A DNA stretch of 64,000 nt, from the NCBI RefSeq assembly GCF_012184425.1, contig NZ_VTOW01000001.1, positions 1,674,001 to 1,738,000 of the forward strand. Direction: 5' to 3'. Source of the DNA: Candidatus Manganitrophus noduliformans (GTDB lineage: Bacteria; Nitrospirota; Nitrospiria; SBBL01; Manganitrophaceae). Positions 61,338 through 64,000 of this stretch are shown here, piece by piece. Position numbers and translations under genes: made by a program. The notes under the pieces are model-generated. The model was not told the DNA's origin, did not search any database, and saw only the letters and a program-made list of their open reading frames with translations. Positions within the stretch are counted from its first letter, which is position 1; every line of letters begins with the position of its first letter.

Positions 61338-61807
61338 ACGTGCGCTCGAATCCCGCCCGCGCCGCGCTCCTTGCCGGGATCGCTTTGATGATGTTGGGCC
61401 TGCCGGGATGCTCGGAAGATATGGTCGAGCAGCCGTCGTTTCAGCCGCAGGAGGCCCCCCGCCTCCACTCCCCGGAGGGGAGCATCCCCCGGAAGAGCCG
61501 GTCGGTGCTGATCTCTCCTCCGGCGGAAACGCTCGATCGGGTCGCGCGGGGAGCGGCCCTCTTCGACGTCAACTGCGCCCACTGCCACGGGAAGGTCGGG
61601 TTGGGAGACGGCCCGGTCGCCCGTTATCTCGTCCTCCCCCCCTTCAATCTGCAGGCCGATCAGACGCAGCAGCGTCCGGCGAAGGAGATTTACGAGATCG
61701 TCACCGACGGACGGGTGGTGATGCCGGCCTTCAAAGGGGTCCTCTCGGCGGAGGAGCGATGGGCGGTGGCGTACTTCGTGAAATCGTTCGGGGGGGATCA
61801 AGGATAG
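61334..61807 (+). CDS. actE: monoheme cytochrome c lipoprotein, ActE-like
   Basis: 157 residues; lipobox LGLPGC-S. One haem site CAHCH in DVNCAHCHGKVGLGDGP and a distal Met ligand in RVVMPAFKG. The C-terminal helix (ERWAVAYFVKSF) is typical of class I cytochrome c. In Alternative Complex III this subunit hands electrons to the terminal oxidase; here the oxidase genes follow directly. Start overlaps ActD stop. Confidence 0.9.
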   Translation: MNVRSNPARAALLAGIALMMLGLPGCSEDMVEQPSFQPQEAPRLHSPEGSIPRKSRSVLISPPAETLDRVARGAALFDVNCAHCHGKVGLGDGPVARYLVLPPFNLQADQTQQRPAKEIYEIVTDGRVVMPAFKGVLSAEERWAVAYFVKSFGGDQG

Positions 61808-61816
61808 GAGACCACA

Positions 61817-63073
61817 TTGCCTGAAATTCTCGAACCGCTCGGCCGGGTGAACTTCCCCCTGATCGGCAACAGCCTGGTCATCGGACTCTTCAGCCTTTTG
61901 CACATCGCGTTCGCGAGCCTGGCGGTCGGCTTCATGATTCTCGCCCCGATCTTCGAGGGGATCGACCGGGGAGATCGCTTTTACACGGAGGTGGCCCACG
62001 GCTTGACCCGATTCACCCTCGTCACCTTCACCGCGAGCCTGGTTTTGGCGGTGCTTATGATCGAGCTCTTCGTCGGGCTCTTCCCCCGGACCAACTCCTG
62101 GATGTTCAACCAATTCCGGTATCCGATCTATCTCGCCGTCGCCGCCTTTTTCATCCAGCTCTTCGCCCTCTATCCGTACTATCATTTCTGGGAGCCGATC
62201 CGGCGGCGGAGTCCCGCGCTGCACCGCGCGCTCGGCTTTTTCGCCGCCTTTTTCGTGTTGGTCTGGGTGGCGGTTTTGGACGGCATGGGATCGTACATGC
62301 TCACGCCGGTCTCCGCCGAGGGGACCTGGGGGAACCTGTTGAATCCGACCTGGATGCCGCTGGTCATTCATCGCTTCTTCGGCAACTTCGTCTTTGCCGG
62401 GTTTGCGATCGCGGCTTACGCCGGCTGGATGCTCGGGAGGAGGCGGGGCGATCCGGAAGGGGAAGCCTACTATGCGCCTCTGTTGAAGATCGGTTTTCTG
62501 ATCGGACTGGCGGCCCTGTTGATTCAGCCGTTCACCGGTCTCTTCTACGCGACGCAGATCCGGAGCGCCTCCCCGGAGGCTTATGCGCAGCTGATTTGGG
62601 GGCGCTACCGGTGGCTGGTCTATCTTCAATTCGTCCTGATCGCTTTTCTCTTCATCGGAAGCCATCTGGTTTTAAGATCGATTCGGACCGAGCGGGGGAG
62701 AACCCTCCCCGGGGAGTGGATTCTCTTCGGCAGCGCGCTTCTGATGGTCCTCTTCGTCGAGCGGCCGACCCTTCGCCGCCTCTTTACCTTTGCGCTGGTC
62801 GGACTGAGCTTTTTTTATCTCTATCAGTGGCGGGAGGGGCTGCGGGCGGCGGGAGGGGATCAGCTCAACCGATCGCCGGTCCGCCGCCTGGCGATCGGGC
62901 TCGGCATCGTCTCCCTTTTGACCTACTGGACGATGGGGACGATCCGGGAGACGGCCCGGCGGCCCGACACCGTCCGCGACATCATCTCCCTCTACGACGA
63001 GGCCCGGACGCCGAGCTATGCGCGGCCGGGTTCAACGCCGGATGCTGAAGAGATCGGAGCGGGAGGACCCTGA
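61817..63073 (+). CDS. cytochrome bd-like oxidase subunit, first copy
   Basis: 418 residues from TTG 61817 (AGGAG 9 bases upstream; no ATG nearby). About nine membrane helices in the CydA arrangement. Candidate haem ligands are H29 (FSLLHIAFASL) and H185 (PLVIHRFFGN); the segment TPVSAEGTWGNLLNPTWM matches the loop before it. The FLE-[AS]-TF glutamate motif of CydA reads FFIQL here, and the GRQPW quinol loop is absent. A bd-like, probably non-quinol-oxidising subunit as described in Nitrospira. Its TGA overlaps the next ATG by one base. Confidence 0.8.
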   Translation: MPEILEPLGRVNFPLIGNSLVIGLFSLLHIAFASLAVGFMILAPIFEGIDRGDRFYTEVAHGLTRFTLVTFTASLVLAVLMIELFVGLFPRTNSWMFNQFRYPIYLAVAAFFIQLFALYPYYHFWEPIRRRSPALHRALGFFAAFFVLVWVAVLDGMGSYMLTPVSAEGTWGNLLNPTWMPLVIHRFFGNFVFAGFAIAAYAGWMLGRRRGDPEGEAYYAPLLKIGFLIGLAALLIQPFTGLFYATQIRSASPEAYAQLIWGRYRWLVYLQFVLIAFLFIGSHLVLRSIRTERGRTLPGEWILFGSALLMVLFVERPTLRRLFTFALVGLSFFYLYQWREGLRAAGGDQLNRSPVRRLAIGLGIVSLLTYWTMGTIRETARRPDTVRDIISLYDEARTPSYARPGSTPDAEEIGAGGP

Positions 63074-64000
63074 TGCAAACAGAGCCGTTGAACGTTTCAA
63101 TCCTGACCGGGAAGATCGCCATCGCTACGTCCGCCCTGACGCACGGGCTCTTCGCCACCTTTATCGTCGGGACGACCCTGATCGGGGCGATCATCGCCAC
63201 CGTCGCCTATTTCAACCGGAAAGAGCCTTACATGCGCCTCTCCCGGACCCTTGCGTTTACGCTGGTCCTGACCACCGCCACGGTCTCGTTCATGGGGGTG
63301 GTCCTCGTCTTCATGCTGAATATCTACTGGCCCCGCTTCTGGAGCACGATCTTCCGGATCATGTTCTGGCCGTTCATCCTGGAGGCGACCTTTTTCCTCG
63401 GAGAGGCGGTCTTTATCTATGCGTGGTATTACACCTGGGCCTGGAGCGCCCTCGACGGATGGCGGCGGCGCGCCCATCTCTCGTTCGTCTGGACCGGGGC
63501 CTTCTTCGCCCTCATCGCCATGGTGATGATCGACATGACCGCCTCCTTCATGTTGACCCCGGCCCCTCCGGAGAGCACCTGGGCGAAGCTCTTCAACCCC
63601 ACCTTCCTCCATCTCGACATCCATCGCTTCTTCGGAAACCTCGCCTGGGCCGGATTCGCCCTCGCCGGTCTTTCGGCGATCGGGTTTCTCCGCGCCAAAG
63701 CCCCCGAAGACCGCGCCCACTATCAGTGGGCGGGGCGGCTTCTTTTTGTCATTGGATTCGCGGCGCTCCTGATCATGCCGATCAGCGGGTTTCTCTACCT
63801 GCGCCAGGTCCGGTACAGCCAGCCGCAGGCCTTCTTCACCCTGATGCTCGGAGATCGCTCCGCTCTCTTCGATCTGGTGGCGCTGCTCTACGGGCTCCTC
63901 GTCGCCGTCGGATCGCTCCACATCTATCAAACCGTCCGGTCGAAGACGCCGCGCCCCGCCACGTTCGACAGCTTCATGCCGGTCTCGCTCGCGGCGGTCG
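63073..64000 (+). CDS. cytochrome bd-like oxidase subunit, second copy (3' truncated by window)
   Basis: Open from ATG 63073 to the window end (309 residues visible). CydA-like helices with candidate ligands H24 (ALTHGLFATF) and H184 (DIHRFFGN), the FILEATFFLGEAV motif with E104 and E111 (E104 aligns with E. coli CydA E107), and TASFMLTPAPPEST. Paralogous to the first copy (shared IHRFFGN-W-AGFA-type block) but retains the acidic residues missing there. Possibly the catalytic, oxygen-reducing subunit of the pair. The ORF is not closed, so length and tail are unknown. Confidence 0.82.
   Translation, partial: MQTEPLNVSILTGKIAIATSALTHGLFATFIVGTTLIGAIIATVAYFNRKEPYMRLSRTLAFTLVLTTATVSFMGVVLVFMLNIYWPRFWSTIFRIMFWPFILEATFFLGEAVFIYAWYYTWAWSALDGWRRRAHLSFVWTGAFFALIAMVMIDMTASFMLTPAPPESTWAKLFNPTFLHLDIHRFFGNLAWAGFALAGLSAIGFLRAKAPEDRAHYQWAGRLLFVIGFAALLIMPISGFLYLRQVRYSQPQAFFTLMLGDRSALFDLVALLYGLLVAVGSLHIYQTVRSKTPRPATFDSFMPVSLAAV

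Overview
The window is about 64 kb of GC-rich, gene-dense bacterial chromosome with no rRNA, tRNA or CRISPR array that I can see. The gene set suggests a free-living, respiring chemolithotroph of the Nitrospirota, plausibly near Candidatus Manganitrophus or Nitrospira. It includes an Alternative-Complex-III-like module joined to cytochrome bd-like oxidase subunits, a split NfuA/DipZ/ArsS-type gene complement, many sigma-54 and FHA/CsgG proteins, and GTAGGGGC-type intergenic palindromes. The taxonomic call is inference from gene content, not a database result.

Layout. 1-5.7 kb: the 3' end of an MCE-type protein, a large exported DUF4091 glycoside-hydrolase-like protein with duplicated C-terminal modules, and an exported protein behind a sigma-70 promoter and long leader. 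5.8-10.3 kb: arsS with its peroxidase-like partner, an exported protein of unknown function, an ECF sigma/anti-sigma pair and two very small C2H2 zinc-finger genes. 10.4-17.4 kb: a membrane protein, a TVP38-DUF3047 fusion, two flavin disulfide oxidoreductases bracketing a DehI-type and an alpha/beta-fold dehalogenase-like pair. 17.4-30.1 kb: methyltransferase, NfuA, a Cache histidine kinase, DipZ, a MacAB-type efflux operon, a DUF4382 lipoprotein, a LAGLIDADG-like protein and a LuxR regulator.

30.4-51.4 kb is the most unusual part. Twelve consecutive minus-strand genes (48.9 to 32.1 kb) begin just downstream of a near-consensus sigma-54 promoter and lie between two sigma-54 activator genes, one of them carrying two FHA domains. 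The run encodes two tandem small secreted polar proteins, a third N/S-rich secreted protein, four CsgG/FlgO-like proteins, a TPR-HtrA-like protease lipoprotein, a transmembrane Ser/Thr kinase with a PEGA domain, a cysteine-less thioredoxin-TPR-CsgG fusion, two giant surface-type lipoproteins and a TPR outer-membrane barrel. I read this as a candidate envelope export/surface-fibre system under kinase-FHA and sigma-54 control; the function is a hypothesis.

51.6-55.6 kb holds a small exported protein, a GAF histidine kinase and an Ig/PKD lipoprotein. 55.9-64.0 kb is a respiratory operon: pentaheme cytochrome (ActA-like), a separate molybdopterin-oxidoreductase-like subunit and four-cluster ferredoxin subunit (together ActB-like), NrfD-like ActC, ActD, monoheme ActE, then two consecutive bd-like oxidase subunits, the second cut by the window edge. 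Electrons would pass from quinol or another donor through the Act module to the bd-like subunits within one assembly.
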